NCBI GenBank assembly: GCA_964420325.1
Contig: CAYQSU010000004.1
Location: forward strand, 1-64,000
Direction of reading: 5' to 3'
Origin: CAYQSU01 sp964420325
GTDB lineage: Bacteria > Pseudomonadota > Alphaproteobacteria > Rhodospirillales > Defluviicoccaceae
Length of the DNA stretch: 64,000 bases
In this document: positions 42,871-52,445 of the stretch, piece after piece
How positions within the stretch are numbered: the stretch's first letter is position 1
Layout of the letters: every line of letters starts with the position of its first letter
Translations under genes and position numbers: made by a program
Notes under the pieces: model-generated
Seen by the model: the letters and a program-made list of their open reading frames with translations, nothing else
Told to the model about the DNA's origin: nothing
Databases searched by the model: none

Positions 42871-44793
42871 ATGACCGGCGAATATCAGCGTGCGTACGAC
42901 AGGTCGATCAACGACCCGGACGGGTTCTGGGGCGAAGCCGCCGAGGACGTCGTCTGGATCAAGAAATGGGACAAGGTTCTCGACGACTCCAACAAGCCCT
43001 TCTACCGCTGGTTCACGGGGGGCGTCGTCAACACCTGCTACAATGCGCTTGACCGGCATGTCGACGAAGGCAACGGCGATCGGCTGGCGCTGATCTTCGA
43101 CAGCCCGGTCACCGGCAACACCGTCAGGCGCTACACCTATCGAGAGCTCCGCGATCAGGTCGCCACGTTCGCCGGCGCCCTCGCCGGCCAGGGCGTGACC
43201 AAGGGCGACCGGGTCATCATCTACATGCCGATGGTGCCGGAAGCGGTCATCGCCATGCTCGCCTGCGCCCGGATCGGCGCCGTGCATTCGGTCGTCTTCG
43301 GCGGGTTCGCCGCCAACGAACTGGCCGTCCGCATCAACGATGCCAAGCCCAAGGTCATCGTCTCGGCATCCTGCGGCATCGAGGCGAGCAAGGTCATCCC
43401 GTACAAGCCGCTCCTCGATGGCGCCATCGACCTCTCGAAGTCGAAGCCGGAGAGGACGATCATCCTGCAGCGGCCGCAGGTCCGGGCCGAGCTCAAGCCG
43501 GGGTTCGATCTCGACTGGACCGAGGTGACGGCGAAGGCGAAGCCGGCCGACAGCGTCCCGGTCGCGGCCACCGACCCGCTCTACATCCTCTACACGTCCG
43601 GCACCACCGGTGAGCCCAAGGGCGTGGTGCGCGACAACGGCGGCCACATCGTCGCGCTCAAGTGGACGATGAAGAACATCTACAACGTCGCTCCCGGCGA
43701 CGTGTACTGGGCGGCGTCCGACGTCGGCTGGGTGGTCGGCCACTCCTACATCGTCTATGCGCCCTTGTTCAACGGCAACACCACCATCGTTTACGAGGGC
43801 AAGCCCGTCGGCACCCCCGACGCCGGCGCGTTCTGGCGGGTGATCTCCCAGCACAAGGTCAAGGCCCTGTTCACCGCGCCGACGGCGTTTCGCGCCATCA
43901 AGCGCGAGGATCCGCGGGCCGAGCTGTTGAAGACCTACGATCTCTCCGGCTTCAAGGCGCTGTTCCTGGCGGGAGAGCGGACCGATCCCGACACCCTCGC
44001 GTGGGCAGAGACGGCGCTGAAGCGGCCGGTCATCGACCACTGGTGGCAGACCGAGACGGGCTGGGCGATCGCCGCCAACTGCATGGGGCTCGAGCCTCTG
44101 CCGGTCAAGCCGGGGTCGCCGACCAGGGCCGCACCGGGCTGGAACGTCAAGGTCCTCGACGAGAACTGCAACGAGGTCAAGCGCGGCGAGATCGGCGCCA
44201 TCTGCGTCAAGCTGCCGCTGCCGCCGGGAACGCTGCCGACCCTCTACAACAACGATGCGCGCTACGTGAAGTCGTACCTGAGCGAGTTCCCCGGCTACTA
44301 CGCGACGGCGGACGCCGGCTACATGGACGACGACGGCTACCTCTACATCATGGCCCGCACCGACGACGTCATCAACGTCGCCGGACACCGGCTGTCGACC
44401 GGCGGCATGGAGGAGGTCCTGGCGAGCCACCCGGACGTCGCCGAGTGCGCCGTCGTCGGCGTTCACGACTCGTTCAAGGGTCAGCTGCCCATCGGCTTCC
44501 TCGTTCTCAAGGCCGGCGTGGCCCGGCCGCACGCCGAGATCGTCAAGGAGGTCGTCGCCATGGTCCGCGACCGGATCGGACCGGTGGCGGCCTTCAAGCA
44601 GGCGCTCGTCGTCGAACGCCTGCCGAAGACGCGGTCGGGCAAGATCCTTCGCGGCACGGTGCAGAAGATCGCCGACAACGAGCCGTGGAAGATGCCGGCG
44701 ACCATCGACGATCCGGCCATCCTTGACGAGATCAAGGAGGCGCTGGAGTCGGTCGGCTACGCCACCGCCCGCCAGCAGAAGGCCGGCGCCTGA
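42871..44793 (+). CDS. prpE: Propionyl-CoA synthetase
   Basis: PrpE activates propionate (and less well acetate) to the CoA ester. The 640-residue product has the acetyl-CoA-synthetase N-terminus (YQRAYDRSINDPDGFWGEAAEDVVW), the VVFGGFAANELAVRINDAKPK segment near residue 150, the ATP loop LYTSGTTGEPKGVVRDNGGH near residue 243, the WWQTETGWAI motif near residue 392, the TADAGYMDDDGY hinge near residue 480, and the Pat-type acetylation lysine in PKTRSGKILRG near residue 595. The VVRDNGGH continuation and overall length point to PrpE rather than Acs. ATG 42871 follows GGAGGG. Confidence 0.94.
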   Translation: MTGEYQRAYDRSINDPDGFWGEAAEDVVWIKKWDKVLDDSNKPFYRWFTGGVVNTCYNALDRHVDEGNGDRLALIFDSPVTGNTVRRYTYRELRDQVATFAGALAGQGVTKGDRVIIYMPMVPEAVIAMLACARIGAVHSVVFGGFAANELAVRINDAKPKVIVSASCGIEASKVIPYKPLLDGAIDLSKSKPERTIILQRPQVRAELKPGFDLDWTEVTAKAKPADSVPVAATDPLYILYTSGTTGEPKGVVRDNGGHIVALKWTMKNIYNVAPGDVYWAASDVGWVVGHSYIVYAPLFNGNTTIVYEGKPVGTPDAGAFWRVISQHKVKALFTAPTAFRAIKREDPRAELLKTYDLSGFKALFLAGERTDPDTLAWAETALKRPVIDHWWQTETGWAIAANCMGLEPLPVKPGSPTRAAPGWNVKVLDENCNEVKRGEIGAICVKLPLPPGTLPTLYNNDARYVKSYLSEFPGYYATADAGYMDDDGYLYIMARTDDVINVAGHRLSTGGMEEVLASHPDVAECAVVGVHDSFKGQLPIGFLVLKAGVARPHAEIVKEVVAMVRDRIGPVAAFKQALVVERLPKTRSGKILRGTVQKIADNEPWKMPATIDDPAILDEIKEALESVGYATARQQKAGA

Positions 44794-44807
44794 CGATCAT
44801 CCGGGGG

Positions 44808-44826
44808 GCGGGGCCACCGGCCCCGC
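44808..44826 (+). terminator. GC-rich hairpin after prpE
   Basis: GCGGGGCC (44808-44815) and GGCCCCGC (44819-44826) form a perfect 8-bp stem with an ACC loop, 15 bases after the prpE stop. There is no T-run behind it, so it may act as an mRNA end-stabilising hairpin or a weak terminator. Confidence 0.4.
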
Positions 44827-45031
44827 GCTCTCGCGAGCACCAGCCGGCATCCGCACCGCCGAATCGAACCCGGAGCCCCGCCGAAGCGCGCCTTGAGCGG
44901 CCGCATCGGCGGGGCCTGCCTTTCCCGGTCCGAGCCGCGGTCCAGCGGCCGTTAACCATTTCTTCACCCTGATCCGTCTGGATGATGCCGAAGGCATGGG
45001 GCTCATGCCGCTCTGAGGTGGAGAACGGGCA

Positions 45032-46696
45032 ATGACGGGAAGGGCTGAGGGCGGCGCGCGCGCCGAACTGAACGGCATCGACCATGCGGGACCGCAGCCG
45101 GGCCCCGGCACGGCGGTTGCCTCGGTGTCTTTTGTGTCCGGCGAAGCCTACGCACGGCACGCCGACGGAACTGCTTCGACACCTGAGCCCGGCAGCCGGG
45201 TCTTCGTTGGCGATTCCCTCGAGACGGCCTTCGGCAGCGGGATCGCGGTGGTGCTTGCCGACGGCACCCGCGCGACGCTCGGCGGCGACGCCCGCCTCGC
45301 CCTCACCGCCTTCGGTCTCGATCCTGCCGCCGACCAGGAGCTGGTCCGGCTGTCGCTGCTCAGCGGCGCGGCCGCCATCGTCTCCGGCAACACCGCGCGG
45401 ACCGGACCGGAGACGATGGCCGTCGACACGCCGGTTGCCGTCGTCACCCTCCGCGACGCCCGGATCCGGATGGGCATCGACGGCGACGGTGCGCTCGAGG
45501 TCGTTCTGCCCGGCGGCGCCGGCGGCCGTGTCGGCGAGGTCGTCGTCGCCAACGACGCGGGGGCCGTCATCCTCAACCACGGCCTCGAGGTGGCGCACGT
45601 TGCCGGTGCCGGGGTGGCGCCGGCGGCCGCCTGCTTCGGAGCCTTCGCCGACCTGCAGCCGTTCCCCTGGCACCTCGACGGCGAGGACCTTGCCGCCGAA
45701 GACCTCGAAGAGGAGCTCCCCGGCCTCGAGGTCGCGTCCGGTCCCGAGGGCGGCGCGGCCGCGTTCGGGGACGTCCTTCGCGTCCTGGCCGACGCATACG
45801 ACGGGCCGGCAGCGCCGTTGCCGTCGGCGCTCGGCCTCAACCGGCTTCCCGACCGCGATCCCGCGGGCGATGGCGCCGCCCCGACGGTGCCCGACCACCC
45901 GCCGGCTCAAGACCTCCCCGCCGCCGACAAGACGGCCACCGTCGGCAACGGTGGCGACGGTTCGATCGGCGATGGCGGGTCGCCCCTGCTTGCGAGGATG
46001 ACCATCGGCTTCGTCAGCGAGCAGGCCGGCTACCGCAACAGCTTCGGCTGGTACGACACCGAGACGCTGGAAGCCGGGTTGCTCGTCGACAACGTCGACA
46101 TCAAGACCAACCCCGATCTGGGAGCGTTTTCCGCCGAACTGGAGTTCGGCGTCGATCGGCTGCCGACCATCGGTTTCTTCCTCATCCCCAACGGCTTTAC
46201 GCTCAATCGGCAGAAGGGCGAGCCGTTCGCGGCCGGCTACCCGGGCGATCTCACCCTCCGGGTGGTCGAGGGCGCGGACGGCTGGAGCATCGTCGACACC
46301 AGCACCGGGTTCGTCTTTCAGGGCCGCGGCGCGCCCGCCCTCTTCAGCGAGGCGGCGAAGAATCCCGGCGGCCTCGAGCACGTCCGCGTGATCGGAGACG
46401 GCTCCGGCGTCGGCAGTTATGTCGTCCGCTGGGAGGACCAGGCAAGCGGCGGCGACCTCGACTTCGACGACGCCGTGTTCCGCATCGGCTCCACGCTGGA
46501 CGGGGACTTCGCCGCCGACGGAGACGGCTGGTTCCTTGGCGGTGCGGGCAGCGGCGATGGCGTCGACATCGGCACGAGCGCGCCGGGCGAGGTTCCCGTC
46601 GCCCTCGGCAGCGGCGCGGGCGCGAGCTATTCGGTCAGCGAGCCTCCGACCGCGGTTCCCATCGCCTCCAGCCCCGAGCATCTGGTCACGGCATAG
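45032..46696 (+). CDS. FecR-like / DUF4114 protein
   Basis: The product is a 554-residue acidic protein without a classical signal peptide. Residues about 30-190 match the FecR-like fold seen at the N-terminus of large RTX adhesins (VSFVSGEAYARHADG, FVGDSLETAFGSGIAVVLADGTRATLGGDA, MAVDTPVAVVTLRDARI). After a Pro/Gly/Asp-rich linker, residues about 325-495 form a DUF4114 domain (AGYRNSFGWYDTET ... WEDQASGGDLDFDDAVFRI), which often binds calcium in secreted proteins. Here both ends occur without the usual long repeat region, so it could be a minimal or reduced secreted surface protein exported by a type I system encoded elsewhere. It starts at ATG 45032, 238 bases after prpE. Confidence 0.75.
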   Translation: MTGRAEGGARAELNGIDHAGPQPGPGTAVASVSFVSGEAYARHADGTASTPEPGSRVFVGDSLETAFGSGIAVVLADGTRATLGGDARLALTAFGLDPAADQELVRLSLLSGAAAIVSGNTARTGPETMAVDTPVAVVTLRDARIRMGIDGDGALEVVLPGGAGGRVGEVVVANDAGAVILNHGLEVAHVAGAGVAPAAACFGAFADLQPFPWHLDGEDLAAEDLEEELPGLEVASGPEGGAAAFGDVLRVLADAYDGPAAPLPSALGLNRLPDRDPAGDGAAPTVPDHPPAQDLPAADKTATVGNGGDGSIGDGGSPLLARMTIGFVSEQAGYRNSFGWYDTETLEAGLLVDNVDIKTNPDLGAFSAELEFGVDRLPTIGFFLIPNGFTLNRQKGEPFAAGYPGDLTLRVVEGADGWSIVDTSTGFVFQGRGAPALFSEAAKNPGGLEHVRVIGDGSGVGSYVVRWEDQASGGDLDFDDAVFRIGSTLDGDFAADGDGWFLGGAGSGDGVDIGTSAPGEVPVALGSGAGASYSVSEPPTAVPIASSPEHLVTA

Positions 46697-47055
46697 ATCG
46701 CTCCGCCGCCCGGGGGCCTCATCCCGCGTCGCCGGCCGCCTGGCAGGGTGCACGCGAACGGCCGCAAACACGCGGCAATCGCGGCGCATGGACCAGCGGC
46801 ATGAGAACAGAGAACCGGGCCCGCGCGGAGGCGTGTTCCGGGTCGCGACCGGAGGGTTGGTGCGGGAGGCAAGCGGGAGATTTCGTCGTCATCGGAGTGG
46901 GGCGGTCCGCGGCGCGGTCGATGCGAGCCTTACGGGATCGTCCACGTACATCTCGGCGCCGGCGATCTGCCGCACCGTCCCGGTCGAGTATTATCTTCGG
47001 ACATTCGCCCGGAGGCGCTACACTCTTGCTCCGCCGCCTGGGGAGGAGGGATCGG
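46697..47055 (+). other. 359-base gap, no gene supported
   Basis: Open frames cross this stretch on the plus strand but have no recognisable similarity, and codon choice does not favour one frame. I see a fairly AT-rich patch around 46990-47035 (GAGTATTATCTTCGGACATTC), which may contain the promoter of the hibernation factor gene, and no tRNA, terminator or repeat. Confidence 0.5.
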
Positions 47056-47628
47056 ATGGACATTCCGCTGGAGATCAGCTTTCAGAATCTCGAGCAGTCC
47101 GAATTCGTCGAGCGCCGCGTTCGCGAGCGGGTGCAGCGGCTCGAGCGTCACTTCGAGCACGTCGTCGGCTGCCGGGTGACCGTCGAGGTGCCGCATCGCC
47201 ACCACCACAAGGGCAGGATCTACCACATCCGCGTCGTCATCCACGTGCCCGGCCACGAGCTGGTGGTGAGCAGGGATCCGGGCAACATCTATGCCCACGA
47301 GGACGTCTACGTCGCCATCCGCGACGCGTTCGACGCCGCAGAGCGCCGGCTCGCGGAGTACGCGGAGCGGGTGCGGGGTGACGTCAAGGTGCACGAGCCG
47401 CCCCTGCAGGGGCGCGTCGCCAGGCTGTTTCCCGAAGACGGCTACGGCTTCATCGCTGCCGCCGACGGCCGAGAGATCTACTTCCACCGCAACAGCGTCG
47501 CGGGCGGCCGGTTCGACGATCTCGCCGTCGGCAGCACGGTCGAGCTCGCCGTCGACGAGGAGGAGAGCGCCGAGGGGCCGCAGGCCTCGACCGTGCGCCC
47601 GATCGGCGAGCTCCGCTTTCAGCCCTGA
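47056..47628 (+). CDS. Ribosome hibernation-promoting factor fused to a cold-shock domain
   Basis: A 190-residue fusion. Residues 1-105 are an HPF/RaiA fold (LEISFQNLEQSEFVERRVRERVQRLERHFEHVVGCRVTVEVPHRHHHKG ... IRDAFDAAERRLAEYAE), which binds the 30S subunit in the tRNA/mRNA channel of idle ribosomes. Residues about 118-188 are a cold-shock domain with RNP1-like GYGFI and RNP2-like IYFHRNSV, replacing the dimerising tail of long HPFs. The fusion would place an RNA-binding OB fold at the inactive ribosome. ATG 47056 follows GGGAGGAGGG, an excellent ribosome-binding site that decides the start within a longer open frame. Confidence 0.92.
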   Translation: MDIPLEISFQNLEQSEFVERRVRERVQRLERHFEHVVGCRVTVEVPHRHHHKGRIYHIRVVIHVPGHELVVSRDPGNIYAHEDVYVAIRDAFDAAERRLAEYAERVRGDVKVHEPPLQGRVARLFPEDGYGFIAAADGREIYFHRNSVAGGRFDDLAVGSTVELAVDEEESAEGPQASTVRPIGELRFQP

Positions 47629-47632
47629 CTGG

Positions 47633-47655
47633 CCATGCCCCGAGGCGCGGCATGG
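47633..47655. terminator. Hairpin between convergent hpf and cusA genes
   Basis: CCATGCC (47633-47639) and GGCATGG (47649-47655) form a 7-bp stem just after the hibernation factor stop, in the 57-base convergent gap before the end of cusA. There is no T-run on either strand, so this is only a possible shared transcript end. Confidence 0.3.
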
Positions 47656-47685
47656 TGTCCGCGCCGGCCGGGATGCGGGCTGCGA

Positions 47686-50600
47686 TCAGCGGACCTCTCG
47701 GGCGGCCGCCGGGAAATGCCGGCGGTGGCGGAGAAGGAACACCGCCGGGATCACGAACAGGGTGAGGAGGGTGGCCGTCGCCATGCCGCCCAGCATCGGC
47801 GCGGCGATCCGCTGCATCACCTCGGCGCCGGTGCCGGTGCCGATCATCAGCGGCATCAGCCCGGCGAAGATGGTGATGACCGTCATCATCTTGGGGCGAA
47901 GGCGCAGCACCGCGCCCTCCATCACCGCCGCCTCGAGGTCGGCGGGCGTCAACGCCCGGCCTTCGTCCGCGGCGGCGCGTCTGTGGCGATCGAGGGCGAG
48001 ATTGAGATAGACCTGCATGATCACCGCGGTCTCGACGGCAACGCCGGCGAGCGCGATGAAGCCGACGATGACGGCGACCGAGATGTTGAAATCGAGGAGG
48101 TAGAGAAGCCACACCCCGCCGGCCAGCGCCACCGGCAGGCTCGCCGCCACCGTCAGCGCGTCCGCAACGTTGCGGAACGTCATGAACAGAAGCAGCGCGA
48201 TGATCGCGACCGCCGCCGGGATGATCGTGCCGAGGCGTTCGCGTGCGCGCTCGAGGAACTCGAAGCGTCCCGCGTAGTCGATGGCGTAGCCGGGCGGCAG
48301 CTCGACCCGGTCGGCGATGAGCGCCCGCACCTCCCCGACATAGCCGCCGAGATCGCGGCCGGCGATGTCCACGTGCACCCAGCCGGCGAGCCTGGCGTTC
48401 TCGGTGCGGATCATCCCCGGGCCGTCGCCGAGGCTGACCGTTGCCACGTCGCCCAGCGCGATGTGCGGGCCGGCCGGGGTGACGACGGGCAGCGCCGCCA
48501 GCGCCTCCGGGGATTCGCGGAGATGCTGGGGGTAGCGCAGGTTGACCGGAAACCGGGCCCGCCCCTCGACGGTCTCGGTGACGTTCATGCCGCCGACGGC
48601 GAACCGCACGACCTCGTGCACGTCCTCGATGTTGAGACCGTGGCGCGCCGCCGCCGCGCGATCGATGTCGATGTTGATGTACCGGGCGCCGGTGACGCGC
48701 TCGGCGAAGGCGGAGGCGGTGCCGTCGACGTCGCCCACCAGCCGCTCGATGCGGCCGGCGAGCTGGTAGATGCCGGCGAGGTCCGGCCCCGTCACGCGGA
48801 TGCCGAGCGCCGATCGCACCCCGGTCGCCAGCATGTCGATGCGGTTCTTGATCGGCATGATCCAGACGTTGGTCACCCCCGGCAGCCTGACGATGCGGTC
48901 GAGCTCCTCCCTCAGCGTGTCCATGGTCATGCCCGGCCGCCACTCGCTCGGCGGCTTGAGCTGCACGACGGTCTCGATCATGGCGAGAGGCGCCGGATCG
49001 GTGGCGGTTTCCGCCCGGCCGGCCTTGCCGTGCACGGTCTTTACCTCCGGCACCGTCTTGATCAGGCGGTTGGTCTCGCGCAGCACCTCGGTCGCCGTGG
49101 CGATGGAGGCGGCCGGTAGCAGGGTCGGCATGTAGAGGATGTCGCCCTCGTCGAGGTCGGGCATGAACTCGTTGCCGAGGCGCGGCACCGGATAGAGCAT
49201 GCTTCCGGCAACGGCGGCCGCGATGACGATGACGACGATCGGCCACCGGATGATCCCGGCGATCGCCGGGCGGTAGAGCCAGATGAGGGCGCGGTTGAGC
49301 GGATTGGCGCTCTCCGGCCGGATGCGGCCGCGGACGCAGTAGCCCATCAGCACCGGCACCAGCGTGATCGACAGGATCGCGGCGGCGGCCATGGCGTAGG
49401 TCTTGGTGAACGCCAGCGGCTTGAACAGCCGGCCCTCCTGGGCCTCGAGCGCGAACACCGGAACGAAGCTCACGGTGATGATCAACAGCGAGAAGAACAG
49501 CGCCGGTCCCACCTCGGCTGCCGAGTCGGCGACCAGACGCCAACGCTCCTCGCCCTTCACCTCCCGGTGCTCGAGCCGGCGGTGCAGGCTTTCGATCATC
49601 ACGATCGCCGCATCGACCATCGCGCCGATGGCGATGGCGATGCCGCCGAGCGACATGATGTTGGCGTTGATCCCCTGGGAGTGCATCACACCGAAGGCCG
49701 CCAGCACGCCGAGCGGCAGGGTGATCACCATCACCAGGGAGGAGCGGAAATGCAGGAGGAACGCCGCGATCACCAGGATGACGACGATCGTCTCCTCGGT
49801 CAGCTTCTGGCGCAGATGGCTCACCGCGCGATCGATGAGCGCGGACCGATCGTAGGTGGCGACGATCTCGACACCCTCGGGCAGGCCCGCCTGCAGCGCC
49901 GCCAGGCGGTCCTTGACGCGCTGGATGACCTCGCGGGCGTTCCCGCCCCAGCGCATGACGATGACGCCACCGACCGCCTCGCCCTCGCCGTTGAATTCGC
50001 TGACGCCCTGACGGAGTTCCGGCCCGTACCGCACGTCGGCCACGTCGCCCAGCCTGACGGGCGTGCCGCGGGCGGTGGTGCGCAACGGCACGTTGCGGAC
50101 GTCGTCCAGGGTCTCGAGATAGCCTCCGGCCCTTACCATGTACTCGGCCTCTGCCATCTCGACGATGGCGCCGCCGGCTTCGGCACTGGCGCGGCTGATG
50201 GCGTCGCGCAGATCGGTGATCGAGAGCCCGAATCCGCGCAGCAGGGCGGGATCGGTGACCACCTGGTACTGGCGGACCATGCCGCCGACGGTGGCGACCT
50301 CGGCAACACCGGGCATGCCCTGCAGCTCCAGGCGCAGGAACCAGTCCTGGATCGCCCTCAGCTCCCCCGCATCCCGCCGTCCGGTGCGGTCGACGAGGGC
50401 ATACTGGAAGATCCAGCCGACACCGGTGGCGTCCGGCCCCATGGCCGTCCTGGCACCGGCCGGCAGGTCGCCGGCGATTCGCGCCAGCTGCTCCTGGACC
50501 CGCGAGCGCGCCCAGTAGAGGTCGGTGCCCTCCTCGAACAGGACGTAGACGAACGAATCGTTGAAGAACGAGAAACCGCGAACGGTCGTGGCGTAGGGCA

Positions 50601-50826
50601 CCGACAACAGCGCGGTGGCGATCGGAAACGTGACCTGATCCTCGACGATCTGCGGCGCCTGGCCGGGAAAGGTCGTCTTCACGATCACCTGGACGTCCGA
50701 GAGGTCCGGAATGGCGTCCACCGGCGTCCGCAGCATCGACCAGATGCCCCACGCCGCCAGCGCGAGCGCGAAGGCGAGGACGACGCCCCGGTTGAGCGTC
50801 GACCAGCGGATGACGGCTGCGATCAT
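47686..50826 (-). CDS. cusA: CusA/CzcA-type heavy-metal RND efflux pump
   Basis: The 1046-residue inner-membrane pump begins MIAAVIRWSTLNRGVVLAFALALAAWGIWSM, with the TPVDAIPDLSDVQVIVKTTFPGQAPQIVEDQVTFPI periplasmic start that is diagnostic for the heavy-metal RND class. Helix 4 has GGIAIAIGAMVDAAIVMIE, the proton-relay and class signature, and the periplasmic cleft has the methionine-rich segments GMTMDTL and NVWIMPIKNRIDMLATG. The similarity is to Cu(I)/Ag(I) pumps, in line with the CusF-like domain on the adaptor. It overlaps the cusB stop as TGATG. No outer-membrane CusC gene is adjacent. Confidence 0.95.
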   Translation of the reverse strand: MIAAVIRWSTLNRGVVLAFALALAAWGIWSMLRTPVDAIPDLSDVQVIVKTTFPGQAPQIVEDQVTFPIATALLSVPYATTVRGFSFFNDSFVYVLFEEGTDLYWARSRVQEQLARIAGDLPAGARTAMGPDATGVGWIFQYALVDRTGRRDAGELRAIQDWFLRLELQGMPGVAEVATVGGMVRQYQVVTDPALLRGFGLSITDLRDAISRASAEAGGAIVEMAEAEYMVRAGGYLETLDDVRNVPLRTTARGTPVRLGDVADVRYGPELRQGVSEFNGEGEAVGGVIVMRWGGNAREVIQRVKDRLAALQAGLPEGVEIVATYDRSALIDRAVSHLRQKLTEETIVVILVIAAFLLHFRSSLVMVITLPLGVLAAFGVMHSQGINANIMSLGGIAIAIGAMVDAAIVMIESLHRRLEHREVKGEERWRLVADSAAEVGPALFFSLLIITVSFVPVFALEAQEGRLFKPLAFTKTYAMAAAAILSITLVPVLMGYCVRGRIRPESANPLNRALIWLYRPAIAGIIRWPIVVIVIAAAVAGSMLYPVPRLGNEFMPDLDEGDILYMPTLLPAASIATATEVLRETNRLIKTVPEVKTVHGKAGRAETATDPAPLAMIETVVQLKPPSEWRPGMTMDTLREELDRIVRLPGVTNVWIMPIKNRIDMLATGVRSALGIRVTGPDLAGIYQLAGRIERLVGDVDGTASAFAERVTGARYINIDIDRAAAARHGLNIEDVHEVVRFAVGGMNVTETVEGRARFPVNLRYPQHLRESPEALAALPVVTPAGPHIALGDVATVSLGDGPGMIRTENARLAGWVHVDIAGRDLGGYVGEVRALIADRVELPPGYAIDYAGRFEFLERARERLGTIIPAAVAIIALLLFMTFRNVADALTVAASLPVALAGGVWLLYLLDFNISVAVIVGFIALAGVAVETAVIMQVYLNLALDRHRRAAADEGRALTPADLEAAVMEGAVLRLRPKMMTVITIFAGLMPLMIGTGTGAEVMQRIAAPMLGGMATATLLTLFVIPAVFLLRHRRHFPAAAREVR

Positions 50827-52364
50827 CAGTGGTGCTTCGCTGCGGGCGCGATCTCGCGGATCTCGTAGCGGCGGTCCGGGGCCTGCACGAAGCCGAAGCG
50901 GATCTTCGCGTCGACGCCGAGATCCTTCATCGGCACGTCCTCGGCCACGCGGAAGTCCATCACCATCGACGGCCAGCCGAGTTCGGGGATGGGTTCGTGC
51001 TCGAGGGTAACCATGCGCGCGCCGGCGTCGACGGCGACCACGGTGCCGTCGGTCCAGGTCATCGCGGCTTCGGGCGGGGCCCCGGCGTCCCCGTGACCGT
51101 GGCCATGACCATGACCATGGTCGCCCCGTTGATCCGCACCCGATGCGGCCATGCGCTCGAGCTGCCCCTTGAGGCTGCTCTCGGAATCGATCAGGAAGTG
51201 GGCGGCGGCGACGATCCGCTCACCCTCGCCAAGGCCGTCGCGGACGATGATCCGGTCCTTGATCCGCGGCCCCGTCTCCACCGCGAGTGGGCGGAACCGG
51301 CCCTCGTCGACGGCCTGGACGACCCGGGCCGAGTCCGCGAGGCGGATCACCGCGTCCGCCGGCACGGTGAGGACGTCCTTGATCTCGGCACCCTTCAGGG
51401 TGACGCGGGTCAGCGCCCGGGGATGCAGCGCCCCGTCCGCATTGTCGACCCGGACCCGGAGCTCGATGGTTCGCGTGTCGTCGCGCAGGCCCGGGAAAAC
51501 GGTGTCGACGACGCCTTCACGCATCACCCTCGGCTCGGTGACGGTCTCGATGGTCGCGGCCAAGCCCGCACCCACCTGCAGGATGTCGCGCTCGAGCACG
51601 TCGGCGAGCACCCAGACGTGGGAAAGGTCGGACAGCGAGACGATCGTGGTGCCGGCCTCGACAAACATGCCCTCGGCGGCCTCGATGGCGGTGACGACCC
51701 CATCCTGCGGCGCGTAGACCCGGATGTGCTCGACGAAGCCGGCAGCGGGCGTGATCTCCCTGATCTGGCGCTCGCTGACGCCGAGGGATTGCAGCCGGCG
51801 GCGCGCTGCCGCGAGGCCCCGGGGGGCGTCGCCTTCGAGCTCGCGCATGTACTCCATCGCGGCGATCGAGAGATCGGGAGCGAACAGCTCGAGCAAGAGG
51901 TCCCCCTCGCGGACGGTTTCTCCCGTGCGCCGGACGAGGAGCTTCTCGATCCAGCCGCGGGCGCGCACATGGACATGGCTCGAACGGTCCTCGTCGTACG
52001 CCACGCGGCCGACGGTGCGGATCTCCGGCGTGAGCGTCTCCCGCTGCACGGTGGCGTAGCGGACGCCGATGGCATCGGCGATGTCCTGGGGAAGCGAGAC
52101 GACCCCTGGCTCGTCGACCTCGTCGCCTTCGTAGACGGGGATGAGATCCATGCCCATCGGCGACTTGCCGGGACCCGAGCGGCGATAGTTGGGATCCATC
52201 GGCGCTACCCAGTAGAGGATCCTCCGGCCCTCGGCCTTTCTCGCCTCGGACACCGTGACTTCGAGGGGATTGAGGCCCTTCAGCACATATCGTTCGAGCG
52301 CCCAGCCGGACACGCCGGCAGCGGCGATGGTTACGCTCGCGAACACAAACGTCCAGGCACGCAT
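50826..52364 (-). CDS. cusB: CusB-type metal efflux adaptor with a C-terminal CusF-like domain
   Basis: The 512-residue periplasmic adaptor has an N-terminal anchor (WTFVFASVTIAAAGVSGWAL). A heavy-metal-binding segment follows (ILYWVAPMDPNYRRSGPGKSPMGMDLIPVY, about residues 47-77, with methionines in place of cysteines), then a long membrane-fusion core with lipoyl, hairpin and barrel parts. After a His/Gly-rich linker (GDHGHGHGHGHGDAG, about residue 410), the end is a CusF-like OB fold containing HEPIPELGWPSMVMDF, whose His, Trp and two Met residues form the Cu(I)/Ag(I) site of CusF. The fusion puts the metallochaperone on the adaptor. ATG 52364 follows GAGGAGG. Confidence 0.94.
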   Translation of the reverse strand: MRAWTFVFASVTIAAAGVSGWALERYVLKGLNPLEVTVSEARKAEGRRILYWVAPMDPNYRRSGPGKSPMGMDLIPVYEGDEVDEPGVVSLPQDIADAIGVRYATVQRETLTPEIRTVGRVAYDEDRSSHVHVRARGWIEKLLVRRTGETVREGDLLLELFAPDLSIAAMEYMRELEGDAPRGLAAARRRLQSLGVSERQIREITPAAGFVEHIRVYAPQDGVVTAIEAAEGMFVEAGTTIVSLSDLSHVWVLADVLERDILQVGAGLAATIETVTEPRVMREGVVDTVFPGLRDDTRTIELRVRVDNADGALHPRALTRVTLKGAEIKDVLTVPADAVIRLADSARVVQAVDEGRFRPLAVETGPRIKDRIIVRDGLGEGERIVAAAHFLIDSESSLKGQLERMAASGADQRGDHGHGHGHGHGDAGAPPEAAMTWTDGTVVAVDAGARMVTLEHEPIPELGWPSMVMDFRVAEDVPMKDLGVDAKIRFGFVQAPDRRYEIREIAPAAKHH

Positions 52365-52445
52365 GGCGGCCTCCTCTTCGCATTGTCCAAAGATCAAGCG
52401 GACCGTCCCCTTCCGACAGGGCCGGACAGGACGCGAATGCTCAGG

